DNA of 64,000 nucleotides from contig NZ_CP118963.1 of assembly GCF_029024105.1 (NCBI RefSeq), positions 2,976,001 to 3,040,000 on the forward strand. The letters run 5' to 3'. This document shows positions 50,646 through 60,730 of the stretch, one piece after another (the stretch's first letter is position 1; every line of letters starts with the position of its first letter). Made by a program: the position numbers and the translations under genes. Origin of the DNA: Acinetobacter lwoffii. GTDB taxonomy: Bacteria > Pseudomonadota > Gammaproteobacteria > Pseudomonadales > Moraxellaceae. The notes beneath the pieces were generated by a model. It searched no databases. It saw nothing but the letters and a program-made list of their open reading frames with translations, and was not told the origin of the DNA.

Positions 50646-52652
50646 TTAGATCAATAAAGTACGGATATCTTTAAGCAGCTTGGTCAGCTTGTTGGTGAAA
50701 CGAGCAGCATCTGCACCATTGATCACACGGTGATCGTAGGACAATGAAAGCGGCAGCATCAAGCGTGGATCAAAGCCTTCACCATTCCAGACCGGTTGCA
50801 TGGTTGCAGGTGAAATACCCAGAATTGCCACTTGCGGCCAGTTCACCAATGGCGTAAATGCCGTACCACCGATTGAACCCAAGCTAGTGATAGTGAAGTT
50901 CGCACCTTGCAGATCTTTCGGCGACAATTTCTTGTCACGCGCTTTTTGACCCAAGGTTCCTAGCTCAGTGGCAATCTGTTTAATTGACTTCTGATCTGGA
51001 TGACGCAGCACAGGCACGGTCAAACCATCTGGCGTTGCGACCGCGATACCCATATGGATCTCGTTACGTAGCAAGACTGACTTACCATCATCGGCCAAGT
51101 GACCAGCAAACTCACGCTCTTCTTTTAACAAGTGCGCAACTGCTTTGATGATGAACGCCATAATGGTCAGGCTCAGGCCTTCTTTCTTGAAATTGCCTTT
51201 CAGTTCATTACGCCATGCTTCCAGTTCCGTAATATCTGCTGCATCAAACTGGGTCACTTGCGGAATGAAATTATTCAGCGACAATTGTGGAATAGATACT
51301 TGTTGCAAACGCGTCAAGGCTTTCTCTTCCACACCACCAAAAGCGCTAAAGTCTGGCAGTTTTGGCAGACCTGCGACTTGAGCAGCAGCGGCTACAGGAG
51401 CCGCCTGTGGCGTAGTAAGACGCGTTTTGACATACGCTTTCAGATCTTCTTTCATGACGCGCGCGTGTGGGCCAGATGCTTTGACGTCTGCCAGCACAAC
51501 GCCCAGTTCACGTGCCAGTTTACGCACAGCAGGACCAGCATAGACTTTCGAGTTAGCGACATTCTGCTCTTTGGTCAGCTTATCGGCATTATCCGACGCC
51601 GCGACTGTTTGAGTAGAAGATGCAGCAGGTGCCGGTGCTGCTTTTGCAGCAGGCGCTTTCGGCGCTTCTGCTTTGGCTGCAACAGGTGCAGCAGCTGCTT
51701 GCGCTTCAGCTTCAATTGTCATCAGTGCAATGCCTTGAGAGACATTTTGACCCAGTTCCACATGAATGGCTTTAATCACGCCGGCTGTAGTGCTTGGCAC
51801 TTCAACAGTCGCTTTATCTGATTCCACCACGATGATGCTCTGGTCTTTTTCAACCGTATCACCGACCTGAACCAGAATTTCAGCCACAGCCGCCTTGTCT
51901 ACGCCTAGATCAGGCACCTTCACTTCAACATCACCTGCAGGTGCTGCTGGCGTTTGTGGCGCTTCAACTGCTTTCTCTTGGGTTGCCGCTTGAGCAACTG
52001 GTGCTTGAGGTGCTTCTGTCTGTACTTGTGCTGCCGAAACAGCCGTTTTCACTTTCAGAATGACCACACCTTCTTTGATCGTGTCGCCTTCTTTAATCTC
52101 GATGGACTCTACCGTGCCTGAAACCGTACTTGGCACTTCAACAGTCGCCTTGTCTGATTCCACCACTACGATACTTTGATCTACCTCGATTTCATCACCG
52201 ACAGAAACCAGAATTTCACCGACAGTGGCTTTTTCTACACCAATATCAGGGATTTGAACATCAACCACTTGTGAGCTTGCTTGAGCCTCAGGAGCAGCAG
52301 AAGCTTTAGGCTGATGTGAAGCGATTTCCTGCATGATTTCCTGATCCGGCAATGAGGTCGGGGTATTTTCTGAAGTTTTTTCAGATGCATCTGCTCGCTG
52401 TGACTCTACTACATCCGTGCTGCCGTCTTCAGCCTGTAGCTCAATCAGTACCGCGCCTTCAGTGACTTCATCACCCTGGCTGACCAGAATGCTTTTTACC
52501 ACGCCTGCTGAAGTGCTAGGCACTTCAACAGAGGCTTTATCAGATTCAAGTAAGACAATGCTGTCATCAATCGCAATCGTATCACCGACTTTGACCAGAA
52601 TTTCGGCCACTGTTGCCTTATCTACACCAATATCAGGAGTCGTAATTTGCAT
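50646..52652 (-). CDS. aceF: Pyruvate dehydrogenase E2, dihydrolipoamide acetyltransferase
   Basis: A 668-residue E2 core of the pyruvate dehydrogenase complex, transferring acetyl groups to CoA. Three lipoyl domains (about 1-75, 132-205 and 235-310) each carry the lipoylated lysine in ESDKA(S/T)VEVPS (first is Lys39). Ala/Pro-rich linkers separate them. A peripheral-subunit-binding domain follows (VYAGPAVRKLARELGV, about 365-400), then the catalytic domain with SLSYDHRVINGADAARF near the C-terminus. Three lipoyl domains is the E. coli arrangement. The ATG at 52652 lies 2 bp after aceE. The repeated lipoyl coding explains the internal DNA repeats near 51.8, 52.1 and 52.5 kb. Confidence 0.96.
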   Translation of the reverse strand: MQITTPDIGVDKATVAEILVKVGDTIAIDDSIVLLESDKASVEVPSTSAGVVKSILVSQGDEVTEGAVLIELQAEDGSTDVVESQRADASEKTSENTPTSLPDQEIMQEIASHQPKASAAPEAQASSQVVDVQIPDIGVEKATVGEILVSVGDEIEVDQSIVVVESDKATVEVPSTVSGTVESIEIKEGDTIKEGVVILKVKTAVSAAQVQTEAPQAPVAQAATQEKAVEAPQTPAAPAGDVEVKVPDLGVDKAAVAEILVQVGDTVEKDQSIIVVESDKATVEVPSTTAGVIKAIHVELGQNVSQGIALMTIEAEAQAAAAPVAAKAEAPKAPAAKAAPAPAASSTQTVAASDNADKLTKEQNVANSKVYAGPAVRKLARELGVVLADVKASGPHARVMKEDLKAYVKTRLTTPQAAPVAAAAQVAGLPKLPDFSAFGGVEEKALTRLQQVSIPQLSLNNFIPQVTQFDAADITELEAWRNELKGNFKKEGLSLTIMAFIIKAVAHLLKEEREFAGHLADDGKSVLLRNEIHMGIAVATPDGLTVPVLRHPDQKSIKQIATELGTLGQKARDKKLSPKDLQGANFTITSLGSIGGTAFTPLVNWPQVAILGISPATMQPVWNGEGFDPRLMLPLSLSYDHRVINGADAARFTNKLTKLLKDIRTLLI

Positions 52653-52654
52653 GC

Positions 52655-55357
52655 TTAGTTCTCCTCTTTGTAGTCAGCAACAGCATGTACAGATGGGGTT
52701 TCTTGCGGTGCCCAAGCTACTGGACGATCTGTATCAAGCTCGAAAGTCGAAATCGCATCTTTTACCAGGCGCGCATCAACTTCACCTTCATCTGCCAGTT
52801 TTTTCAAAGTTGCCACCACAATATGGGCAGCATCAACACCAAAGTAACTACGCAAGTTGGCACGTGTATCTGAACGACCATAACCGTCAGTACCCAGCGC
52901 TACGAATGGACGACCATCTGGAAGATAAGCACGGATCTGTTCGCTATAAGCACGCATATGATCGGTTGCAGACACCACAATACCTTCAGTACCGCGGAGC
53001 TGTTTCGATACCCATGCTTCTTTCACGTCTTCAGCCAGCGGATGCAAGCGGTTGTATTCTTCACATGCCATGCCGTCACGTGCCAGTTCATTGAAGCTGG
53101 TTACGCTGTAGACATTTGAATGAATTTGATATTCCTCACGAAGAATCTTCGCCGCCTTGATCACTTCACGCAGAATCACACCTGAACCCAGTAACTGAAC
53201 GGTGGCTTTCTCGTCTTCTTCAAGCAAGTACATACCGCGCTTGATACCTTCTTCAACACCTTTTGGCATTTCCGGATGCTCGTAGTTTTCGTTCATCACA
53301 GTCAGGTAATAGAACACACGTTCCTGGTTCACATACATACGCTGTAAACCGTCATGCACCATCACTGCCAATTCATAACCGAAACATGGGTCATAAGAGA
53401 CACAGTTTGGAATGGTATTGGCCAAGATGTGTGAGTGACCATCCTGATGCTGTAAGCCTTCACCGTTCAGTGTCGTACGACCCGCAGTTGCACCCAGCAA
53501 GAAGCCTTGTGCCTGTGCATCGCCGGCTGCCCAGGCAATATCACCAATACGCTGGAAACCAAACATCGAGTAGTACATATACATCGGAATCATTGGCAGG
53601 TTATTGGTTGAATAACTGGTCGCCAATGCTGCCCATGCACTCATCGCACCGGCTTCGTTAATCCCTTCCTGCAACATGTGACCGTCTTTGGCTTCACGGT
53701 AATGCATCAGCTGTTCTTGGTCTTCCGGGGTATATTTCTGGCCATGCGCGGCATAAATACCGAGCTGACGGAACATGCCTTCCAGACCGAAAGTACGTGC
53801 TTCATCAGGCACGATTGGAACAACACGGTCTTTAATCGCTTTCTCCTTAAGAAGTGCAGAGATTAAACGTACCATTACCATTGTGGTGGATTGTTCTTTA
53901 CCATTTGAACCGGCCAAGACCGAATCAAATACTGAAAGTCCAGGAATCGCCAGCTGTTCGCTTTCCTTACGACGTGCAGGCAGATAACCACCCAATGCTT
54001 CACGACGTGCCTTCATATATTTCAATTCAGGCGAATTTTCGCTTGGACGGTAGAATGGTACTTCTTCAAGCTGTTCATCAGTGAAAGGAAGATTGAAACG
54101 GTCACGCACGTATTTCAAAGAATTGATTTGCATCTTCTTGATTTGGTGAGTTTTATTGACTGCTTCAATTTCCTCGGACAAACCATAACCTTTCACGGTT
54201 TTCGCCAGAATTACAGTCGGCTGACCTTTGGCTGTACATGCTTCGGCATAAGCAGCAAAGACTTTGTACGGGTCGTGACCACCGCGGTTCAGATTATCAA
54301 TATCTTCATCGCTTAAATCTTTAACCAACTCAGCTGCTTCTGGATATTTGCCGAAGAACTTTTCACGCGCGTAAGCACCACCTTTTACCTGGTAACGCTG
54401 AAAATCGCCATCGACAGCTTCTTCCATCACTGCTTTCAGTGCGCCGGATTTATCTTTATCCAGTAGTGGATCCCAATGACGGCCCCACACGACTTTAATC
54501 ACACGCCAGCCTGCGCCGCGGAATAGTGACTCAAGTTCCTGAATGATCTTGCCATTACCACGTACCGGACCATCCAGACGTTGTAAGTTACAGTTTACTA
54601 CCCAAATCAGGTTGTCGAGCTTTTCGCGACCTGCCAGAGAAATTGCACCCAGGCTTTCCGGCTCATCCATCTCGCCATCGCCCAAATACGCCCAAACCTT
54701 ACGATCTTCTTCTTTGATCAGGCCACGGTTCATGAGGTACTTTTGAATATGTGCCTGATAAATCGACATGATTGGACCCAAACCCATCGATACGGTTGGG
54801 AACTGCCAGTAGTCCGGCATCAAATAAGGATGCGGATAAGATGGCAGACCTTTACCACCGACTTCACGACGGAAATTATTTAGATGCTCTTCAGTCAAAC
54901 GACCTTCTAAAAATGAACGCGCGTAAATACCTGGTGCACAGTGACCTTGGTAATAGATCATGTCGCCGCCGAAGCTATCGCTGTTGGCACGGAAGAAGTG
55001 GTTAAAGCCCACATCATAAAGGGTTGCAGAAGAAGCAAAACTCGCCAGGTGACCACCGAGATCATCACCGGTTTTATTCGCGCGTAATACCATTGCCAAG
55101 GCATTCCAACGGATCAGCGCGCGAATACGACGCTCCATATCCTGATCGCCTGGCATTGCAGGTTGTTCTTCAACAGAAATCGTATTTAAGTAGGGAGTAT
55201 TTAAACGCTGAATAGGAACATGCTTTGCAATTGCGCGTTGATAAAGTTTTTCTAACAAAAATGCTGCACGCTCAGTGCCCATGTGCTGCAAAACAGAGTC
55301 AAATGCATCTTGCCATTCTTGGGTTTCTTGCGCGTCTGTATCGCCATAAAACGCCAT
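52655..55357 (-). CDS. aceE: Pyruvate dehydrogenase E1 component (homodimeric)
   Basis: The 900-residue thiamin-diphosphate enzyme decarboxylates pyruvate and reductively acetylates the E2 lipoyl groups. The thiamin-PP motif runs GDGEMDEPES to NCNLQRLDGPV (about 230-262). The transketolase-like central and C-terminal domains follow (GEGLQHQDGHSHILANTIPNC in part; SFNELARDGMACEEYNRLHP). Length is close to E. coli AceE (887). It heads the aceEF operon; lpd is not adjacent. A PdhR-type operator was not recognised upstream. Confidence 0.96.
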   Translation of the reverse strand: MAFYGDTDAQETQEWQDAFDSVLQHMGTERAAFLLEKLYQRAIAKHVPIQRLNTPYLNTISVEEQPAMPGDQDMERRIRALIRWNALAMVLRANKTGDDLGGHLASFASSATLYDVGFNHFFRANSDSFGGDMIYYQGHCAPGIYARSFLEGRLTEEHLNNFRREVGGKGLPSYPHPYLMPDYWQFPTVSMGLGPIMSIYQAHIQKYLMNRGLIKEEDRKVWAYLGDGEMDEPESLGAISLAGREKLDNLIWVVNCNLQRLDGPVRGNGKIIQELESLFRGAGWRVIKVVWGRHWDPLLDKDKSGALKAVMEEAVDGDFQRYQVKGGAYAREKFFGKYPEAAELVKDLSDEDIDNLNRGGHDPYKVFAAYAEACTAKGQPTVILAKTVKGYGLSEEIEAVNKTHQIKKMQINSLKYVRDRFNLPFTDEQLEEVPFYRPSENSPELKYMKARREALGGYLPARRKESEQLAIPGLSVFDSVLAGSNGKEQSTTMVMVRLISALLKEKAIKDRVVPIVPDEARTFGLEGMFRQLGIYAAHGQKYTPEDQEQLMHYREAKDGHMLQEGINEAGAMSAWAALATSYSTNNLPMIPMYMYYSMFGFQRIGDIAWAAGDAQAQGFLLGATAGRTTLNGEGLQHQDGHSHILANTIPNCVSYDPCFGYELAVMVHDGLQRMYVNQERVFYYLTVMNENYEHPEMPKGVEEGIKRGMYLLEEDEKATVQLLGSGVILREVIKAAKILREEYQIHSNVYSVTSFNELARDGMACEEYNRLHPLAEDVKEAWVSKQLRGTEGIVVSATDHMRAYSEQIRAYLPDGRPFVALGTDGYGRSDTRANLRSYFGVDAAHIVVATLKKLADEGEVDARLVKDAISTFELDTDRPVAWAPQETPSVHAVADYKEEN

Positions 55358-55484
55358 AATCTACAGTTCCTAAAAGCCTAATCTAATGTCTTATATGTAC
55401 CATATTTAAGACCTCTGCAGGTATGGCCTTAGCTGAATGCGATTTAGCAGTACTATTTAGGAACTAAATGATGGGTGACGTATA

Positions 55485-55513
55485 ATTACACTACATAACA
55501 AAAAATAGTCAAT
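55485..55513 (-). promoter_or_regulatory. Possible aceEF promoter
   Basis: Minus-strand -35 TTGACT (complement of 55508-55513), a 17-bp spacer and -10 TGTAAT (complement of 55485-55490), giving a leader of about 120 nt. The remainder of 55358-55684 holds only this and the M23 gene terminator. Confidence 0.4.
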
Positions 55514-55580
55514 AAAGGCGATTTATTATACAATCATTATAATAGTTGGTGATAATATGAGACTTAAAAGTGATAAAACA

Positions 55581-55608
55581 AAAAGCCCTTCAAGTTGACT
55601 TGAAGAGC
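55581..55608 (-). terminator. Terminator of the M23 peptidase gene
   Basis: The stem GCCCTTCAAGT/ACTTGAAGAGC (55585-55595/55598-55608, one mismatch) is followed by Us on the minus strand. It lies 77 nt past the stop. Confidence 0.65.
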
Positions 55609-55684
55609 CTGCAGTTTAAACGCTTTAAAATGCTTATTGGAGGTTTTTATGTATAGAGATGCTTCTTGTTATTCAGGTCTATAC

Positions 55685-56368
55685 TTAAGGTAACATGGCC
55701 AAATAAGTAGATGGGTTTTTACGTTGACCGTCTTTTACTACTTCATAATGTAAGTGTGGACCGGTACAGCGACCAGTACAGCCAACGTTGGCAATATGAT
55801 CACCTGCTTGCACCTGCTCTCCCACACGTGCAATAAGACGTGAAGCATGGGCATAGCGCGTTAAATAGCCATTGCCATGATTGATTTCAACGTATTGACC
55901 ATAACCTGTGCCCCAACCTGATTTGGTCACAATTCCTGGACCTGTTGCATAGATTGGTGTACCACTTGGCGCTGCAAGATCAAGGCCTGAATGATTTTCA
56001 GCACGGCCACTCATGGTACGGCCACCGTAATTTGAACTTACGCGAGAATTAGGTAAAGGATGAGAAATTAGCCAAGAATAAGCACTGTTTGCTGCCGCTT
56101 TATTGGATGAAGTATTGGCATACTTCTGAGCAAGCGTTCGATTGTTCAGTTCAACTGGTTTCTCACGAAGTTGAACATTCAATTTAGTCTGTGCTGGAAT
56201 ATCGATATCATCTGGATGAGTATATGCACCCTGTGCCAGAGTACGCGTCAATTGCTCGATACGATCTGTTGAACCATTTTCTTGATTTAGATTGACTAAA
56301 TCTGCGAACGCAACCGAAGCCGCTGAAACTGATAAAGAAAATGCCAACAAAATACGTCGCATATGCAT
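55685..56368 (-). CDS. M23 (LytM-type) peptidase, periplasmic
   Basis: A 227-residue exported protein. A signal peptide (MHMRRILLAFSLSVSAASVAFA, about residues 1-22) is followed by an about 90-residue N-terminal region and a LytM/M23 domain. The zinc ligands are intact: HSGLDLAAPSG (H-x3-D) and HLHYE (H-x-H), with an additional active-site His in RYAHAS. It should therefore be a zinc D,L-endopeptidase cutting peptidoglycan cross-links, not an inactive EnvC-type activator. The ATG at 56368 follows AGAGAGG. The gene is divergent from the DciA-like gene, the usual neighbour beyond lpxC. Confidence 0.9.
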   Translation of the reverse strand: MHMRRILLAFSLSVSAASVAFADLVNLNQENGSTDRIEQLTRTLAQGAYTHPDDIDIPAQTKLNVQLREKPVELNNRTLAQKYANTSSNKAAANSAYSWLISHPLPNSRVSSNYGGRTMSGRAENHSGLDLAAPSGTPIYATGPGIVTKSGWGTGYGQYVEINHGNGYLTRYAHASRLIARVGEQVQAGDHIANVGCTGRCTGPHLHYEVVKDGQRKNPSTYLAMLP

Positions 56369-56475
56369 AAAAAACCTCTCTAAACTGCTTTAATCGAGTT
56401 CCTTGAAGATCTCTATCCTTGATATCCACTAAAAGAAGCGCATAAGATTAAGACATAAATATGTAGGAATCATGT

Positions 56476-56916
56476 ATGTCGGAACCTGTCAACGTTTTTC
56501 AACAAACAAGAAAACAGATAAAAACAGGAAACTTTTCGTTTCTCTCATCACAAGTCGCTGCCTGGCAGAAACTTACGAAACTCGTACAACCGCTATTGCC
56601 CCAACCGGAACGCTGGCAAGTTGTCTGCTATCAAAATGGTGTGTTAACGATTACCGGTGAAAACCAGGCCATGATCAGTCAATTGGCCTATCTTCAAAAG
56701 CAATACATTTCACAACTCTCTCAAATAAATGAATTAACAGATCTCACTAAACTTCAAGTTTGCTTGCGGAATCCTTCGCAAACATCACCTGTTTCAGCAA
56801 CACCTGAAAGAGCCTTAAATGCAGAAACACAGGAATTACTTCGTAGTGCTGCTGACTTTATAAGCGACCCTAAGCTTAGCCAAGCTTTACTACGTTTGGC
56901 AAGCAATAAAAAGTAA
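56476..56916 (+). CDS. DUF721/DciA-like protein
   Basis: A 146-residue protein of the DUF721 family. The N-terminal domain (about 1-100) carries the family pattern: LTKLVQPLLPQPERWQVVCYQNGVLTITGENQAMISQLAYLQKQYISQL, the KH-like fold of DciA. DciA loads the replicative helicase DnaB in bacteria that lack DnaC, which includes Acinetobacter, so a replication role is likely. The C-terminal tail is helical and low in conservation. The ATG at 56476 follows AGGAA. It is convergent with lpxC; this position beside lpxC is common for the family. Confidence 0.78.
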   Translation: MSEPVNVFQQTRKQIKTGNFSFLSSQVAAWQKLTKLVQPLLPQPERWQVVCYQNGVLTITGENQAMISQLAYLQKQYISQLSQINELTDLTKLQVCLRNPSQTSPVSATPERALNAETQELLRSAADFISDPKLSQALLRLASNKK

Positions 56917-57015
56917 CATAGCAATCAAATGTAATAAATTAAAAAGCAAACATTATGTGATGTGTATCACAGTATTAAAGCAATAACAAAAACATAAAGA
57001 CACAAACACAATGAC

Positions 57016-57918
57016 TTATGTCACATTCACATACATGATTGGACAATTGGCTTCGTCATCAAATGTTACAATTTCATAGCAGCTTGGATCACTTTTCACA
57101 TTGCGTAAAAGTTGATTATTCAAGGCATGTCCAGATTTATAACCATCAAATTTGGCAATAATCTGATGCCCGAGCAGGTATAAATCACCCACGGCATCCA
57201 GAATTTTATGACGTACAAATTCGTCCGAGAAACGTAAACCTTCTTCATTAACGACCCCGGTTTCATCTACACCAATGGCATTTTCCAGGCTGGCACCCAG
57301 CGCCAGATTATTGGCTTTGAGATAATCCAGATCTTTCATAAACCCAAAGGTACGCGCTTCACTGACTTCATAAACGAAGGTTTCAGTAGAAAAATCGATA
57401 CTGGCGGACTGATGTTCTTTTTTAAAGGCAGGATGATCAAAATCGATGGTGAAATTCAGCTGAAAGCCCTCATGTGGGCTAAAAATGGCACGTTTGTCAT
57501 CAATGAGTGCTTCAACCGGTTTAATAATCTTGACGAATTTTTTAGCGGCATCCAGCTCTTGCAAACCGCCCTGCATGAGCAGGTAAATAAACGGACCTGC
57601 ACTGCCATCCATAATCGGGACTTCAGAGGCCGACACTTCAATAATCAGGTTATCAATGCCTAGACCAGCAATCGCACTCATGACATGTTCAATGGTGCCT
57701 ACTTTGGCATTTTCCTGAACCAGGTTCGAGCACATGAAGGCTTCTTGAATCAGCATGGCATCGGCAGGAATGTCGACTGGCGGATTCAGGTCAATACGAC
57801 GAAACACAATTCCCCCATCGGCATGGTGCGGCACAAAGTTAATCATGACTTTTTGCCCACTGTGAAGACCGATTCCGCTCGCTTTCACGACACGTTTCAG
57901 GGTACGTTGTTTCAACAT
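57016..57918 (-). CDS. lpxC: UDP-3-O-acyl-N-acetylglucosamine deacetylase
   Basis: The 300-residue zinc amidase catalyses the committed step of lipid A synthesis. The zinc ligands are His in GTIEHVMSAI (near 79) and the HK-I-L-D pair in FVRHKILDAVGDLYLLGH (near 238 and 242). The catalytic His lies in KSGHALNNQ. The N-terminus MLKQRTLKRVVKASGIGLHSGQK is standard. Lipid A is essential in most Acinetobacter but can be lost through lpxA/C/D mutation; this copy looks intact. It lies downstream of ftsZ with a terminator between. No terminator was seen after it. Confidence 0.97.
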   Translation of the reverse strand: MLKQRTLKRVVKASGIGLHSGQKVMINFVPHHADGGIVFRRIDLNPPVDIPADAMLIQEAFMCSNLVQENAKVGTIEHVMSAIAGLGIDNLIIEVSASEVPIMDGSAGPFIYLLMQGGLQELDAAKKFVKIIKPVEALIDDKRAIFSPHEGFQLNFTIDFDHPAFKKEHQSASIDFSTETFVYEVSEARTFGFMKDLDYLKANNLALGASLENAIGVDETGVVNEEGLRFSDEFVRHKILDAVGDLYLLGHQIIAKFDGYKSGHALNNQLLRNVKSDPSCYEIVTFDDEANCPIMYVNVT

Positions 57919-57984
57919 GCTTTTATCATCTGTTCATCTATAAAACCGCTATACGTTAGCATATTTGGCTATTGATAAAAAACA

Positions 57985-58010
57985 AAAAGGTGGCTTAAAA
58001 GCCACCTTTC
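57985..58010 (-). terminator. ftsZ terminator
   Basis: The perfect 10-bp stem AAAGGTGGCT/AGCCACCTTT (57986-57995/58000-58009) lies 35 nt past the ftsZ stop, with Us on the minus strand. Confidence 0.8.
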
Positions 58011-58044
58011 CTGTCTAATCTAGCTAAACACATGATGTTACATG

Positions 58045-59238
58045 TTATTTACGCTGTTGATTCTTAAGATAATCCTGAATGCTCATTGGCGTTGGGCGCG
58101 GGCTAGAAACTGAAGCCGCCGCTGGATTCGCTGCTGCACCTGTTTCATGCTGCTGACGCTGAATTGCCGGTACATCATCATCTTCCACCACAGCCTGTGC
58201 AGCTGCTGCTGGACGAGTTGCCTGTACATTAGTACGTTTGGTCGGTTCAACTGAATCCGCTGCATGACGGGTGAGACCTGTTGCAATCACAGTCACGCTG
58301 ATTTCATCACGCGCATCCGGATCAAAAACGGTACCGTAGAACACTTGACCCTCATCTAAATCGACAATCTGGTTCACGACATCAGTAATTTCTTCAATTT
58401 CACCGAAAGTCACGTCATCGCCACCAGTCACGTTGATCAGAATGCCTTTGGCATTCATGATAGTCACGTTGTCGAGTAATGGACTACGGATTGCCTGCTC
58501 AGCAGCCTGACGTGCACGGTTCTCACCACGACCCAGACCGACACCCATCATGGCATAACCACGAGTGCTCATGGCTGTTTTTAAGTCAGCAAAGTCAAGG
58601 TTGATATGGCCAGGACGGACTACCAAATCAAAAATACTGCGTACTGCATTCAACAATACATCATCCGCTTTTTTATAGGCATCTTTCATTGAAATATCAC
58701 GGAAGACTTTCAATAGACGCTGGTTTGGAATGATGATTAATGAGTCTACATGCTGCTCTAGCGCTTCAATCCCTTTTTCAGCAGACTGTAGACGGCGTTT
58801 GCCTTCAAAGTTAAATGGCGTGGTCACGACACCAACGGTCAGAATACCCATTTCTTTCGCAATTTCAGCAACCACTGGCGCTGCACCGGTACCGGTACCA
58901 CCGCCCATACCCGCAGTTACAAAGACCATATCGGTCCCTTCAAGCTGTTGGCGAATCAGTTCACGGCTTTCTTCTGCTGCGGTCTGGCCGACTTGCGGAT
59001 TTGCACCTGCACCCAGACCACGGGTACTTTGCTCGCCCAGCTGAATTTTAAATTCGGCTTCCATACGATCCAATGCCTGTTTGTCCGTATTGGCACAAAC
59101 AAATTTTACGCCCTGGATATCGGACTGCAACATATGTTGTACCGCATTACCACCCGCACCACCTACACCAAATACAGTGAAACGGGCTTGACCATTGCTA
59201 TCGCTATGATCGTCTTCGAAAAATTCAAATGAGGCCAT
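58045..59238 (-). CDS. ftsZ: Cell division GTPase FtsZ
   Basis: A 397-residue tubulin homologue forming the Z ring. The GTP-binding domain has VGGAGGNAVQHM, the tubulin signature GGGTGTGAAP (near 110-120) and the T7 loop NLDFADLKTAMS. A variable linker of about 60 residues rich in Ala/Gln follows, and the conserved C-terminal peptide PMSIQDYLKNQ for FtsA/ZipA binding is near the end. The ATG at 59238 lies 160 bp after the ftsA stop, so it may have an additional promoter. It is the last gene of the dcw cluster here. Confidence 0.97.
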   Translation of the reverse strand: MASFEFFEDDHSDSNGQARFTVFGVGGAGGNAVQHMLQSDIQGVKFVCANTDKQALDRMEAEFKIQLGEQSTRGLGAGANPQVGQTAAEESRELIRQQLEGTDMVFVTAGMGGGTGTGAAPVVAEIAKEMGILTVGVVTTPFNFEGKRRLQSAEKGIEALEQHVDSLIIIPNQRLLKVFRDISMKDAYKKADDVLLNAVRSIFDLVVRPGHINLDFADLKTAMSTRGYAMMGVGLGRGENRARQAAEQAIRSPLLDNVTIMNAKGILINVTGGDDVTFGEIEEITDVVNQIVDLDEGQVFYGTVFDPDARDEISVTVIATGLTRHAADSVEPTKRTNVQATRPAAAAQAVVEDDDVPAIQRQQHETGAAANPAAASVSSPRPTPMSIQDYLKNQQRK

Positions 59239-59397
59239 GACCTATAAAATTCCTAATTCATAATTGGCAGTCACTAAGCCCGTATACTGCCTTAATCTTA
59301 ATAAAATTGTTTTTAAGAATGCTGCTCATGCGTTCACTTGTCAAGTACAAGCCCGATTAACTACATCTTCCCAACAATATTCACAATAAAAATCGAC

Positions 59398-60660
59398 TTA
59401 AAAGATTGATTTCAGGGTGTCATTAAAGCCAAACAAGGCTCTTTTGACCCGCTTAGCCAATGACAACCGCTCTACATCATCCTGTTCCACAATCGTGTCC
59501 TGGGTATCACTCTGACTAAACATCAGCAAGCCAGCCACCGTACTATATTGCGAGCGACGTAAAGCAGCCTGATGTTGTTCGTCTGCATACACCTGAGTCG
59601 GCGGATTACCTAAATGCGCCGAGACCCCCATGGTACGGCGAACAAAACTCACCATCCCTTCGATATGACTGGCATCACCGGTCAATACCACACCATGATA
59701 CAAGCCCTGGATGGCACCATTTTTCACCAGCTCATCACGTACCAGACCCAGAATTTCTTCATAACGAGCCATAATAATTTCAGTCAGTTCAATCCGGCTG
59801 ATGGTTTGTGGCCCATCAATCCCCTGGAACTGAATCATATGGTCAGGCTTGACCACTTTCAGGTCGACACAGCCATACAATAATTTCAGACGTTCAGCTT
59901 CTTCGGTCGTGGTTTGCAATACTGCTGCAATATCACGGGTCACATGTTCACCGCCACGTTGGAAGGTATGGGTTAAGGCCAAACGACCATCCACATACAC
60001 TGCAACATTGGTCGTGCCGGCACCGATATCTACTAAGCATACGCCATATTCTTTTTCGTCTTTCAGCAGGCTGGCTTCAGCAGTAGCCAAGCTCGACACC
60101 ACCATTTTTTCTACACCAATATTGGCACCTTTCAGGGCGCGATCAATATTCTGCATGGTACTGATCGGCAGCATCATCAAATGATAGTGTCCGGTCATGC
60201 TATGTGCCGACATCCGAATCGGGTTTAACACCCATTCCGGTGAGTCGTCCAGCTCAAAACCCAGAGGCACAGCACTGACCAGATAATGATCTGAAGTCAA
60301 ATGACTAGCTTTAGCCAATTCCAGTGCACGCACCACTTCACTGGTGGTAATCGCATGCTCGCTATTGTCGATCGAGGTGCGACCTGAAGCATAAAAGCTT
60401 TTTAATTCGGCACTTGGAATAGAGACCCAGGCAGAATGTACACGACATTCCGCCATATCTTCTGCTTCTTGAACGGCATTTTTAATTGCAGTAATAACTT
60501 TATCGAGACTGACAATTTTCCCTTTACTCATGCCTCGGTTACGAGCGGTGGCCATACCAATCACTTGGATATTGTCTGGCGCGTGTACCTTGCCAATCAA
60601 AACTGAAACTTTGTGTGTCCCAATGTCAATCGCCACAACCGAGGGAACAGCTTCACTCAT
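59398..60660 (-). CDS. ftsA: Cell division protein FtsA
   Basis: A 420-residue actin-like ATPase that anchors FtsZ to the membrane and recruits later division proteins. It has AIDIGTHKVSVLIG (phosphate-1), the SHS2/1C insert, LVDIGAGTTNVAVYVDG (phosphate-2) and GVVLTGDASHIEGM (adenosine motif). The amphipathic C-terminal helix VKRALFGFNDTLKSIF is the membrane-targeting tail. Length matches E. coli FtsA (420). It lies between ftsQ and ftsZ in the usual order. Confidence 0.97.
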   Translation of the reverse strand: MSEAVPSVVAIDIGTHKVSVLIGKVHAPDNIQVIGMATARNRGMSKGKIVSLDKVITAIKNAVQEAEDMAECRVHSAWVSIPSAELKSFYASGRTSIDNSEHAITTSEVVRALELAKASHLTSDHYLVSAVPLGFELDDSPEWVLNPIRMSAHSMTGHYHLMMLPISTMQNIDRALKGANIGVEKMVVSSLATAEASLLKDEKEYGVCLVDIGAGTTNVAVYVDGRLALTHTFQRGGEHVTRDIAAVLQTTTEEAERLKLLYGCVDLKVVKPDHMIQFQGIDGPQTISRIELTEIIMARYEEILGLVRDELVKNGAIQGLYHGVVLTGDASHIEGMVSFVRRTMGVSAHLGNPPTQVYADEQHQAALRRSQYSTVAGLLMFSQSDTQDTIVEQDDVERLSLAKRVKRALFGFNDTLKSIF

Positions 60661-60730
60661 TATTCACTACTACCATTACGTGTTTGTTAGATTTATGGCT
60701 TTAAATGCCTCTATTTTTTAAAGCCGGTCA

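Noticed and set aside
51700..52600. Repeated DNA within the aceF region as a possible mobile or satellite repeat
   Set aside because: The repeats encode the three lipoyl domains of E2 and follow codon phase.
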